DNA of 64,000 nt, taken from contig OX387200.1 in NCBI GenBank assembly GCA_947561715.1, positions 9,736,501-9,800,500 on the forward strand, read 5' to 3'. Source of the DNA: Ascidia mentula (taxonomy: Eukaryota > Chordata > Ascidiacea > Phlebobranchia > Ascidiidae). Positions 46,676 to 57,819 of the stretch are shown one piece after another (the stretch's first letter is position 1; each line of letters begins with the position of its first letter). The notes under the pieces are model-generated. The model ran no database searches and was not told the DNA's origin. It saw only the letters and a list, made by a program, of their open reading frames with translations. A program made the position numbers and the translations under genes.

Positions 46676-49335
46676 ATTGAAAGTTACGTAACCACAAGGC
46701 GGGCGCCAATTTATGACATTACACCAAAATTACGTCAATGAGCGTTATGAGCTCTCGAAGAAACACATCTAGCCCGACCTATCTTCTGCCGATAATCAAA
46801 GCAAATACACCGTCAACTTATTTCATGTTTAATGCCATAGCCTGCCCCGACCTGTATGGTTACATACAAAATGTGCACTAACAAAATTGGGCTGCGACCT
46901 GGCTACATTTACTTTGGAAGTTACTGTAATGAGGTTACGTAAAGCATGAAATCGGATTTGCACAGCCATAATAATACAAGTTTCAACAAATCTATAGTGA
47001 CGACGTACCATAGCAACTCGATATAACGGGTCTAAAATACTCTTCATAATGTATTGCATGAACTTTTTAGCCGCAATCCTCGTTCAGCATTTATTGTAAC
47101 ATTAATAAATTGCTGGGTTGTAAATGTACTGTAGGCATACGTAAGATTTTCCGTAAAAACAATTAGCAAACACAAACAGGCCAGTAATTGTAAATACAGG
47201 TAGGCCTAAATTAGGGAGGTAATAAGCAACACAGTTGTCGTATTTTATACCAACACATCTAAAAAATAACCACAACGTACATGGGTCGCATATACTGAAT
47301 TTTCACAATGCGACAAATAAAACCATAACATTTACGCAAGAAATATTGACCAGGTGCGTACGCAGATGCTCTCGCATTTTTATTACGATTGTTTTTGTCT
47401 TGAGCGTTGGTGTTAGAACACGGCATTAATACGATATAACTCATTTCTGTGTATATGAAAGAGTGTCACGTGAAAAGTAGAAGTATTGTGCAATTGCGGT
47501 CAAACCAAAAAACATGATACTTTTGGTGTGACATATGTAAGGTTAGGGTTGCTTTGCGATTATGTCTTTATAAAGCTGAACAATCCGTGCTTCTCACATT
47601 AAATACAGCTCAATTATAACAGACGCAAACACACAAAATGCCCACAAGCAAGTTGACGATAAATTAACTGGAACACAGACAGGTATTGCTGGTTGCTTCT
47701 TCTACCAGATACATCAGTATGTTGAAATATGAATTAAATTAAATTGCTTAAAACCAGACGCTTCGAATTGGAGTCAGCCACTATATTGAACTACGAAAAC
47801 AAGTAAGCTATACTTGGCATAGATTTAACTGCGACGACCTAGATGTCGTTGTCCCGAACAATAATTGTCCTGTTTGAAATGCTACGTATGAAGTCAACGT
47901 GCTACCAGTATATCCTGTTGTGTATTCGTGTATTTGAACCCATTGGAAGTGTGGTGAGTTAAGTGTGCTGACGCCAAACGTAGCTTTCGTAGGCATTATT
48001 TGTGACGTCATACTAGCGCTTTGGGTTTCATATTGCTTGTATCCTTGAGTGTGCTTCAGTGATTTCTGAGGCTACATATGTTTTTTTGCAACCTTCCAGT
48101 TCTTAAACAGTTGGCGAGCCTAATGTTGTTCACTAAATACCAATTATTTGCTCAAATACAGCCAGACGGAGCGTTTCAAAACGTCATTTTGTTGTAACAG
48201 GAAAAAAGTTTGTTCAAATTACGTTTTATATCCAATAATTTGCACGGATCTCCGCCACTGCTTGTGAGTCGGTCTCAGAAACGGACGTATATCAAAACAG
48301 TGTAGACTGTAGACTGTAGTATGAATTCGACAGGAAAGGAATACAATGGAGCAGTAGAATAATCACAAATACCGGTAGCGAACGCTTTATTATAAAGACG
48401 GTCAGTCACGTTATTGGGAAAGGACGACACAGTGCGCTGGGGGAAAACAACCATTAGCCTACAGCTGGTAAGCTTTTTAATGAGTTATTGCACAGTTTAA
48501 GCTGATTTTACGAAAAATTAATAACAATGCCATTATCAAAACAAAATGGGTTAAAATACGAATAGCATATAATTGCTTTCAGTGTCCAGGGAACAATCAT
48601 TACGTTTGCCAGAAACATCTTTTTGGGGCAAAGGGAGATTTCATTATATTTGATCAAATTTAGACGATATATGCTTTCGCAAAATGGACGATCACGTTAA
48701 TGTCTATTGTGGTTATCAGACGTTTTAGGCCTCTTTTATGGGGCCTGATTTGCTAATACGTGAATTACTTGACTGTATTTGACTGTTTATGCAAAAGCAA
48801 AGCAGGACACAATAATTTGCAACATGGAACAGGAGTGATGAATGTCCATGTCATAGAACTGATATATAATGTAAAAAATATAGTTTCTGCATCCCGTGAT
48901 TTAAGAAACTGTCTTGCATTTTACTTGAGGAAAAAGGTTTGGTGGGCAGGCCAGCAAAATTGTATCGGTTTTGGGGACACAATAATGTTTCATGACTATG
49001 TTGGCCAGAATTTTTCTTTGCGGTTACGTAGAAACATTGCAACAATTAAACTGTGAACTATTTATATTTCTAGCTGTCCCAGTCTGCAATTTACCAAGCC
49101 TCAGAAAGCCACCTATTCATGAAAGTAAAGTTGTCGATGACACATAGGCCGTCAATGCATGTGCCAGAAGTGGAATCGTTTTTAACATACAATAGATTTG
49201 TGGGCCTATACTTCACGCAGCTTTTGACAAATGTTCTGTACTTCGGACCCAAACAAGGCAACATTATAAATTATTACGCTAAAAAATTATATCGACTGCA
49301 CTTCTGTTGGAAATACTTACCAATTTAATTTGCAG
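46676..49335. repeat. Inter-gene spacer, type Y, unit 6
   Basis: This spacer is closely similar to the unit 3 Y spacer (16.3-18.96 kb) and somewhat less so to unit 7. It begins with the common block, whose CGCCGATAAT-like end here continues without any IF1 fragment. It includes an LTR-like fossil at about 47812-48135. It ends at the acceptor before copy 7. No gene is supported. Confidence 0.65.
47812..48135 (+). mobile_element. Diverged BEL/Pao-LTR-like fossil segment, Y spacer 2
   Basis: This is the counterpart of 17686-18010 in the second Y spacer, nearly identical to it, and homologous on the minus strand to the LTRs at 24-38 kb. Confidence 0.55.
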
Positions 49336-49378
49336 TTGGTAACGCTACAGGTTGTTCTAAGATATTGTGTAATTAACT

Positions 49379-50872
49379 ATGATGGAAGCAGAACAAGCAT
49401 CTGGAGAAGTGGAAAGAAGAAGCCTGAAGTTCAAAGTTGAAATGGAATATCGCGACACCGAAATTTTTCTCCAAGTTCGCGACGGTCGTTACGCGGTGAA
49501 AGTGGATGGCGCTTTCCGTGATGTTGGCACTTCTCTCTTTTCGCAATTCGAACCGAGGGATATAGTAAAATATGGTGGCTATGTAGCTGTGGTTTGCTTT
49601 GCTTTTCACAAGATGGGCATCTCCGCTTACGACTTTCGTCCCGGTAGCATAGCGTTCACTGCTGACGTGGATAAGAAACAGGCAACTGAGATTATGGAGA
49701 AAGCCAATTCGGGAATACTAAGATTCGAGCTTTTGGAATACGCAATGGAAATTGCCCTGGAGTTTTTCATGCTATATTTGAATGCCTTGAAGTTTAAGTC
49801 CGTGTCTGTTGTTGGTAAGAATGTTTAGAACAAAAATTAACTGTTTTTACTTCAAAATATATTGGTCATTCGCTGTCAAATTGTTTACAAACATACGCAG
49901 ATGAGGACAAGACCACTTTTAACTTGCAAGAGGCGAATCTTGTAAATGCACAGGCTGGGATTCGCGACTTCACAAAAGTTAATGTGAAGTCGGGAGCTGC
50001 TGTAGATGCAGGTTTGAATAAGTTGCATTTGTTGGTGGTCTACTACACTGTAAACAAAAAGTCAAAACCGGGATCTTCACCCAAAATTATCATTCACTTT
50101 TTTGTAGAAATAATGAGGACTATTGCTGGTGCAAACAAATCGGCAACTGGTAAGAAGCAAAAACAAACCTTTCTTTTGAAAACTTAACTAGATTTTTCCG
50201 GAGTTTATAACAAACGCAGATAAAACTTGTGCAAGAAAATACAAAACTCAATACAGCAAATTACAACAAAGTTAACAGGAAAATATTGCGGCGGCCCATT
50301 TGATGTGTTGTTGTTTTGCGAAAATGGAATTATAACAAAACCGAATGCTCATCTCTACCAAAATATATGGGGAAAGTCCATTGCGCCCGACTTAGCGTGT
50401 TCCTGGACGTCACCTCCTGTAATATAAACTCGTGTGCTATCGAATATGAAAGAAATGTATGCCTATAAAAATACCTAAAATGTACATTGATAATCACTAT
50501 TAAGTGCGCTGCATAATGTTAATAGCATATCTACATTGGTGCCAAGACTACTTTGGCACAATTCCTGGATGTAAAAGCTTTATGCGACATATTTGAATGC
50601 TTGGACCGTGTCGCCTGTAAACAGCCTTCATTAATATGAAACAAACCTTTGTTGCCCGTCTTCTGTTTATACAGACCAATACGTCGATTGCATGCAATAT
50701 AGGTTTTTGCTTATGAAGGTTTAATCCTATTTGTTGTTCAGGTGGTACCGAAGTGTTCAACTTCAAAAGAGCAGTCATCAAAGGAGGTGTAGTTGGTGTC
50801 AGCAGCATGCGAGAATTTACATTCGGCGAGAAAAGTGCTGAAAACCCCAAAGATAAAAACCAAGAGAAGTAA
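49379..50872 (+). CDS. Array gene copy 7, unknown 239-residue protein
   Basis: Coding exons are 49379-49814, 49901-50011, 50108-50149 and 50742-50872, with phase 1 introns of 86, 96 and 592 bases. The 5' acceptor ends at 49335 and AATAAA lies at 51008-51013. The exon 3 acceptor is TTTGTAG instead of TTTGCAG, still usable. It has more private changes than other copies (for example IFLQVRDG and SGILRFELLEYAME) but no break. It has the short intron 1 of copies 1, 3 and 6 with the short introns 2 and 3 of copy 2, the reciprocal of copy 5. It is the last gene of the array. Family unknown. Confidence 0.82.
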
Positions 50873-51013
50873 CTGATCACAACTGATTCTTGGTGACCTG
50901 AACTATATTAATACTGTGTTACATGTTATATCCAAGTAATTGCTGATTTCTATTAATGTCACATTTATCCAAGACTATGTGTTGTAATCTATTGTGGTAT
51001 GTAACGTAATAAA

Positions 51014-53335
51014 TAACTGCGGATTTTATTTGAAAACACAACGTGGTTTAGTTTTTTTCGAGTTTTACTTCCGTGGAGCGCGGTGATGCGTCAGTCGTCA
51101 TGCATTTCTTTGTTGCATAGAATAATATTGGTGAGCCGGTTTATACCTATATGTATTGTTAGCTTTATGAACTAAATCATCAAAACTGTAACTGCTGTGG
51201 TCTTATAGGGTACAATTGTACGAAACTGTTCTTGAAATCATTGAAAGTTACGTAACCACAAGATGGGCACCAATTTATGACATTACACCAAACTTACGTC
51301 ACTGGGCGTTATGCGCTATTGGAGAAACACACCTACCCCGACCTATATTATGTCGATAATCAAAGAATATACAGTGGCCCAATTTGATGAGTGATGCCCC
51401 GACCTGTGGTTACATACAAAATGTGCACTAACAACATTGGGCTGCTACCTGGCTACATTTACTATGGAAGTTACTGTAATGAGGTTACGTATAGCATGAA
51501 ATCTGATTCGTACAGCCACAATACAAGTTTCAACAAATCTACAGTGGCGACGTACCATAGCAACTAACAACGATATAGCGGGTCTAAAATACTCTTCAAA
51601 ATGTATTGCATGAATTTTCTAGCCGCAATCCTCGTTCACGGTACGAGCATGAGCATTTATTGTAACATTAATAAATTGCTGCGATGTAAATGTAGGCCTA
51701 CGTAAGATTTTCCGTAAAAACAAATAGCAAACACAAACACAGTAATTACAATTGTAAATACAGGAAATTAGGGAGGTAATAAGCAACACAGTTGTCGTAT
51801 GTTATACCAACACATCTAAAAAATAACCACAACGTACATGGGTTGCATATACTGAATTTTCACAAAGCGACAAATAAAACCATAACATGTACGCAAAAAA
51901 TGTTGACCAGCTGCGTACGCAGATGCTCTCGCATTTTTATTACGATGGTTTTTGTCTTGAGCGTTGGTGTTAGAACACGGCATTAATACGATATAACTTA
52001 TTAATGCGTATATGAAAGAGTGTCACGTGAAAAGTAGAAGTATTGTGCAATTGCGGTCAAACCAAAAAACATGATACTTTTGGGTGACATACGTAAGATT
52101 AGGGTTGCTTTGCAATTATGTCTTTACAAAGCTTAACAATCCGTGCTTCTCACATTAAATACAGCTCAATTATTACAGACGCAAACACACAAAATGCCCC
52201 AAAGAAAGTTGACGATAAATTAACTGGAACACAGACAGGAATTGCTGGTTGCTTCTTCTACTAGCGACATCAGTATGTTGAAATTTGAATTAAATTAAAT
52301 TGCTTAAAACCAGATGTTTCGAATTGGAGTCAGCCACTATTGAACTACGAAAACAAGTGAACTATACTTGGCATAGATTTTACTACGACGACTTAGATGT
52401 CATGGCGCCGAACAATAATTGTCCTGTTTGAAATGCTACGTGAAGTCAACGTGCTTACAGTATAGCCTGTTGTGTTTTCGTGTATTTGAACCCATTGGAA
52501 GTGTGGTGAATTAAGTGCGCTGACGCCAAACGTAGCTTTCGTAAGCATAGTTTGTGACGTCATACTAGCGCTTTGGGTTTCATATTGCTTGTATCCTTGA
52601 GTCTGCTTCAGTGATTTCTGAGGCTATATTTGTTTCTTACAATCTTCCGGTTCTTAAACAGTTGGTAAGCCTAATTCACTAAATACCAATAATTTGCTCA
52701 AATACAGTCAGAAGGCGCGTTTCAAAACGTCATTTTGTTGTAACAGGAAAAAAGTTTGTTTAAATTACGTTTCATATCCAATAATTTGCACGGATCTCCG
52801 CCACTGTTTGTGAGTCGGTCTCAGAAACGGACGTATATCGAAACAGTGTAGACTGTAGAATCAATTCGATAGGAAAGGAATACAATGGAGCAGTAGAATA
52901 ATCACAAATACCGGTATTATAAAGACGGTCAGTTACGTAATTGGGCAAAGACGACATTGTGCGCTGGGGGAAAACAACCATTAGCCTACAGCTGGTAAGC
53001 TTTTTAATGAGTTATTGGACAGTTGAAGCTAATTTCACAAACAAATAATAACAATACCTTTATCAAAGCAAAATGGGTTAAAATGCGAATAGCATATAAT
53101 TGCTGTCGGTGTCCAGAGAACAATCATCACGTTTGCCAGAAACATCCTTTTGGGGCAATTGATCAAATTTAGACGATATATGCTTGTGCAAAATGGACGA
53201 TCACGTTTATGTCTATTGTGGTTATCAGACGTTTTAGGCCTCTTTTATGGTGCCTGATTTGCTAATACGTGATTTATTTGACTGTATTTGACTGTTTATG
53301 CAAAAGCAACGCAAAGACACATTAATTTGCAACAT
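51014..53335. repeat. Inter-gene spacer, type Y, unit 7 (array edge)
   Basis: This third Y spacer is more diverged, with small deletions relative to units 3 and 6. Similarity to them ends near 53335, just after ATTAATTTGCAACAT, which marks the right edge of the tandem array. Confidence 0.65.
52372..52680 (+). mobile_element. Diverged BEL/Pao-LTR-like fossil segment, Y spacer 3
   Basis: This is the counterpart of 17686-18010 in the third Y spacer and the most decayed of the three. Confidence 0.5.
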
Positions 53336-54400
53336 ATTTAAACTGAGGTTTAATCTTTTTATAGTTCGAGTTTAGGCCAGGTTCGACTCTCTGGGTAATA
53401 GTAACTTTTGAAGATATGATTTTGAGGGTCTTCCATCGCCCAAAATCCGACATCAAGAAACAAAGACGCGGATGTTTTGTCGGAAGGTTTTGACGAAATT
53501 ACATCACCTCATCCCAACATCAAGTCAAAGGAGTCTTAGTCTGACAACAAACTGGCTGCACTAAAGGTTCCGTCGCCGATGGTCCGTTCTCGGACCCAAG
53601 TATGATCCGAGACCAAAACCGAGATTTGGACTGATCTGTGAGACCAAAAGCTACGATATGTTTATTTGTGCAAAGAAGCGCGAATGGAATAGGACGATAT
53701 CAGAGACGAGACTGCAACAAAAAGATATTTGGATTAGGCTAGAAGAAGTACGTAGGGCAAGTTGGAACACGCGACACCCAAGCGAGATAACTAGCAAATC
53801 AATTTTTTGCTCCCACAAACCAACGTGGCTTGTTAACATTTCTTACTCAAAAAAACAAAACATTCAAATTAAACGCGACGAAGGACCTTAGTGCGAGAAT
53901 TGTGTTTGACCTTGACACCCAAGGATTGACCGTGAACCAAAAAGGGTTTTCGAAGTATGATTAGACGAATTCCCTTCACTTTTTCCTGAGTTTGCGAAAA
54001 GCTGAGCAAAATAACTTGTAAATACATACAAGAATACAACAGAGAAACACCAATAATTCTAATTGTTTTTAAATATTGGAAGATGTGCTGAAAAAAATAT
54101 TTTACATTCGACCAGCTGATTTGAGACTATTTTATACAGCTCCTGATTGGTTGATGGTTTTGTTATTGTCTTGACACTCTCGTTAGATAGTTAGCGGAAC
54201 TTACATTTGCATTTGCAATTGCAAGGTTGTTTGAAGCTGCAAAGCTTTGAAGTCATAAGTAGCGCGTATTAAAATAACACGGAAAAAGTTGTCAAAAACC
54301 TTTGGGCATTTTTATTGCAGTGCAGGTGTGGTGCAACATACTAGTATACGTTAAACGTAAACAAAATTTTATCTTTGTTTAATTGTTGGATTATTTGGAT
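53336..54400. other. Unassigned DNA between array and MAF1
   Basis: This is single-copy-looking DNA with no recognised gene. A 77-codon plus frame at 53658-53891 has no splice context or recognisable motif. Sequence from about 54400 to 54848 is probably MAF1 upstream or 5' UTR DNA. Confidence 0.4.
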
Positions 54401-54848
54401 CTTTCTCAAGAAAAAGCGTCCAACTTGTATATTTGACAAAAGCATCAAGGCAAAAAGGTACAGTTTTTCAAATTTGTGTTTAATGAATGTAATGTTTGGT
54501 TAAAAGTTTAGCTTTAAACAACATCATTTAGTTTTGTGGATAGGCTACTTCAGAAACATTTTTTTACCGTTTTTATATTTTAGAATATCATCAATTCTGT
54601 TTACTGGATGCCAAAAGTGTCAATGGAGGCTTTTAAAACAAGAAACCAAACTTGTGACAACTGCTATTCTATAAGACTTTCTACAACTTTCACCCATCCT
54701 CAAAGAAACATTTGCTATCCGAGTTTGAGAAGTTTTAGTTGTTAAATATCTTCAGCTTTTAAACACTTTTATCACAAAATTTCTACACTGTGAAACTTTT
54801 GTACTTGGTTTTGTTTAACATTTTGTTTTGTCACGAACATTTGGAAAA

Positions 54849-56359
54849 ATGAAGTTTTTGGAAAACTCGAAACTAGAAGCACTGAACAGTGCACTCACAT
54901 TTGACAATGGTGAATGTCAAGTTATTGGTCGAGTTGAAAGCTACTCATGCAAAATGGCAGGTGAAGACAAGAGACTCTTTAAGCATCTTTCCAATGATGG
55001 CCAAATAAACAACCTTGCAGTACTTTCTCCACCGCAAACCATGCTTTCAGTTAGTCCTGGAACAAATTTGAGTCGAAGCTACAGTAGTGCAGATGAGATG
55101 GAAAGCCCCTTGGGATCTACATGCAGTAGAAAAACTCTATACTACTTGATCTCTACTTTAAATGCCTCGTTTCGACCAGATTATGACTTCAGTAATGCCA
55201 AAAGTGATGAATTTAGTCGGGAACCAAGCGTGGATTACGCAAAGAGCTTTATAGACAGCACACTTGCCGCAGTCCTTGGAGTAAGGTACAACAGGTGGGT
55301 ACATATATATATACATGTGTGTGCTTTATTTAAAACTTTAGTTCAGTACCCAAGGTAGTTTTTGCATTCTATATATTTATCACATACATTATGTGTAGAA
55401 TGTGTAAACTAAACAATGCTGTGATAAATGTTATGTATCGAAAAGTGTTTTATAACAACTTGCGTAAAAATAAACATGGATGAACTCCTTATAGCACATT
55501 ATGATCATCACACATTACCTGGGTATATTGTCTGGTTGCATTGTCCGGTCGAAAAGTGACAGTGTTAAACAATCCCTTACGTATGTTTGTTAAAATTACT
55601 GTTTACTCCATATACAATACCTACAGTGGCGGACCTAGAAAAATTATGAAGGGGTTTCTGGTTTGGGTACACATTACCGATCTTGTACCAGGCGTGGGCA
55701 AAACGATAATACTTTAATGAATACTATTGACTCGGTTTTTAAAGGATATGTTGTTAGCCACTGTAAATGCTAACATTTGCATCACAAAAAATAACCCCTC
55801 TCCATAACAGTTTTATCGTTATGTCACTGAACAATCATATCACTGAACAGGCATTGTTAATTCTGCAAGATTGTGTGATACACAGTTACGCAGAAAGGAC
55901 AAGTTTTGCATCCAAAAAGTATTGAAAAAGTCCGTCACCTACACACCCTCCTAGATCCACTACTAAATACCTATAATTTAATGATCATAGTATATATATA
56001 ATATGTGATCTTTTAAAAATACTCAACATGTTAAAAATGTTTTGTGTCATTGTTTTAGGTTGAGTGGTATGCTTTGGTCCACAATGGATGAGGAGATCAA
56101 TTTTGCTGACTGTGATGTGTACAGCTATAACCCTGATCTAGATTCTGATCCTTATGGTGACGATGGGTGCTTGTGGTCCTTCAACTTCTTCCTTTATAAC
56201 CGCAAGATGAAGCGAATTATCTTTTTCACATGCAAAGCTGAAAGTTTGTCCATGAGCGCATTTAGAGAGGATGACAGTGGGTTTATTGGGACAGAAACAG
56301 ATAGTATGGAGTTGGAAAATGAAGAATTTGGTACAGCTTACCCTGTTATGGTGCCCTAG
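54849..56359 (+). CDS. MAF1: MAF1, repressor of RNA polymerase III
   Basis: There are two coding exons, 54849-55294 and 56059-56359 (phase 2 intron, CAG|GTGGGT to TTTTAG), giving 248 residues against 256 in human. The start [16 protein letters not shown] matches human MKLLENSSFEAINSQL, so the ATG at 54849 is chosen over upstream non-ATG sequence. Conserved blocks follow: [14 protein letters not shown], a variable serine-rich linker (phosphorylation region in other species), [22 protein letters not shown], then in exon 2 [15 protein letters not shown] and [19 protein letters not shown], with an acidic tail. MAF1 binds RNA polymerase III and shuts off tRNA and 5S synthesis under stress, downstream of TORC1. 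The gene ends near an AATAAA at 57336-57341. An isolated host gene with no array similarity. Confidence 0.96.
55624..55962. mobile_element. MITE-like insertion in the MAF1 intron
   Basis: The left end CAGTGGCGGACCTAG and right end CTAGATCCACTA form imperfect inverted repeats. The flanks ATACCTAC and ATACCTAT are near-identical but lie asymmetrically at the edges, so the duplication is uncertain. It is a short non-coding DNA element candidate. Confidence 0.5.
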
Positions 56360-57819
56360 GATTACTGTTGTCCACAGACACTTGGGGTTGGGATAGGTCA
56401 TTTAAATTGGTACCTTCTATGTTGGAGAAAACCTTTCACACATATATATACATCTACTATTGTATAGGATATAGTATGTCACCTTCCTGTGTTGAGGGTA
56501 CTCATGTTACCAGCTTTCAGTATTATGTTCCTTTATTGTTCTCTGACTTTGATATTTTTCATTTCCTCAATCATTTCTGCAGAATGTCGGAGGTAAATCA
56601 TACCAAATATGTGACATTTCACCATTTTGTGTGACCAAATGTTTGAACTGCAGTGTTGCAGGCACTTCAATACGTTGCCGGACAGGAAATGCATCATTAT
56701 GAATGACTGTTAAGCATATGTTATAAACAGACAGTTGTAACTGGTTGAATATAGGTTTTAAAATTTTGATGACAAGCATTTACTTACACAGACACCCATG
56801 TACATTACTCTCACATTGTTTTTTGTTCCAGCAAGCACACCACACTGCACTCCGAACATTTTCATTAATTGACTTTAAGCTGTAAACTGTCCAATGTTAT
56901 CCAACAGTTTCCCTTCTGTACATAATTTCTTGTTTTATGTGATTTCCCTTTTATTAAAAGATTTATGAATATTGTTGCTTGATTTTGAAGATGTCCATGC
57001 AGAAATAAGGTTGGCATATGACAGTGTTTTTTGATTAATTTTAATGATTTTTAAACATCTTGCAACCCCTGCCTGAATCTCTTTTTGCATATTTTGTAGA
57101 GTAAACACTACTGTACACATCTAAAAAGAGTCACATATATTTGTTAAAGTCACAGTAACTTAGTGGTGGAATGTTCAGGACTGTCTCATTAGTGTGCGAA
57201 ACAAACTGTGGTTTACCAATGCAAATATGTCTATAGAACTAACAGTGTTTGTTCGGCTCATTTAGTTTCATTGTCTTCCGTGTGACTGTACTCACTCTAT
57301 TTCATAACAATAGCTGTTCATTATCCGATTTTAACAATAAATTGGTCTGCTACTTGCAAGGACACTATTGCCACATGATCACAACAAAACCTTTATCTTT
57401 CGCAACAAGACAAATTTTTTGTTGTTTACCTATTATCACAAATGTTTTTGTGATCTTTTCAAAAGTCCTTGTCGCTGCCATATGTTTTGCATCAAGATCC
57501 GGTCTGTGAGGCAGTTGCAACCTGTTCTGTTTCTTCACAGAAAGAACAAATTATTGTCCATTTCTTGTAAACAGGTTTTAGACACCAGTAAGATAACAAA
57601 ATTTGACTTGAAGTTTCAGTTTGACTAAAGTTTCCTACAACTTCCAGGATTTACTGTTATTTCAAGAATTGCAGTAGTTAAAAGCACAACATATCAATCA
57701 ACAGGCTGGTTTAAAGACAAAAAAATCAAATTTATTTGCATAAAAGTAGTAATTCGCCTACACAACCCAAATTCTCTTGGCCAGAAATGCAAACAATTAT
57801 CTGCCAAGGCATGATGTGT
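56360..57819. other. MAF1 3' UTR and convergent intergenic DNA
   Basis: MAF1 (+) and TIMM44 (-) converge here. An AATAAA at 57336-57341 fits the MAF1 3' end. A minus-strand AATAAA (complement of 57731-57736) fits the TIMM44 3' end. No other gene is seen. Confidence 0.6.

Noticed and set aside
53658-53891. A 77-codon plus frame near the array edge
   Set aside because: There is no homology that I recognise, no splice context and no repeat in the window; it is consistent with chance.
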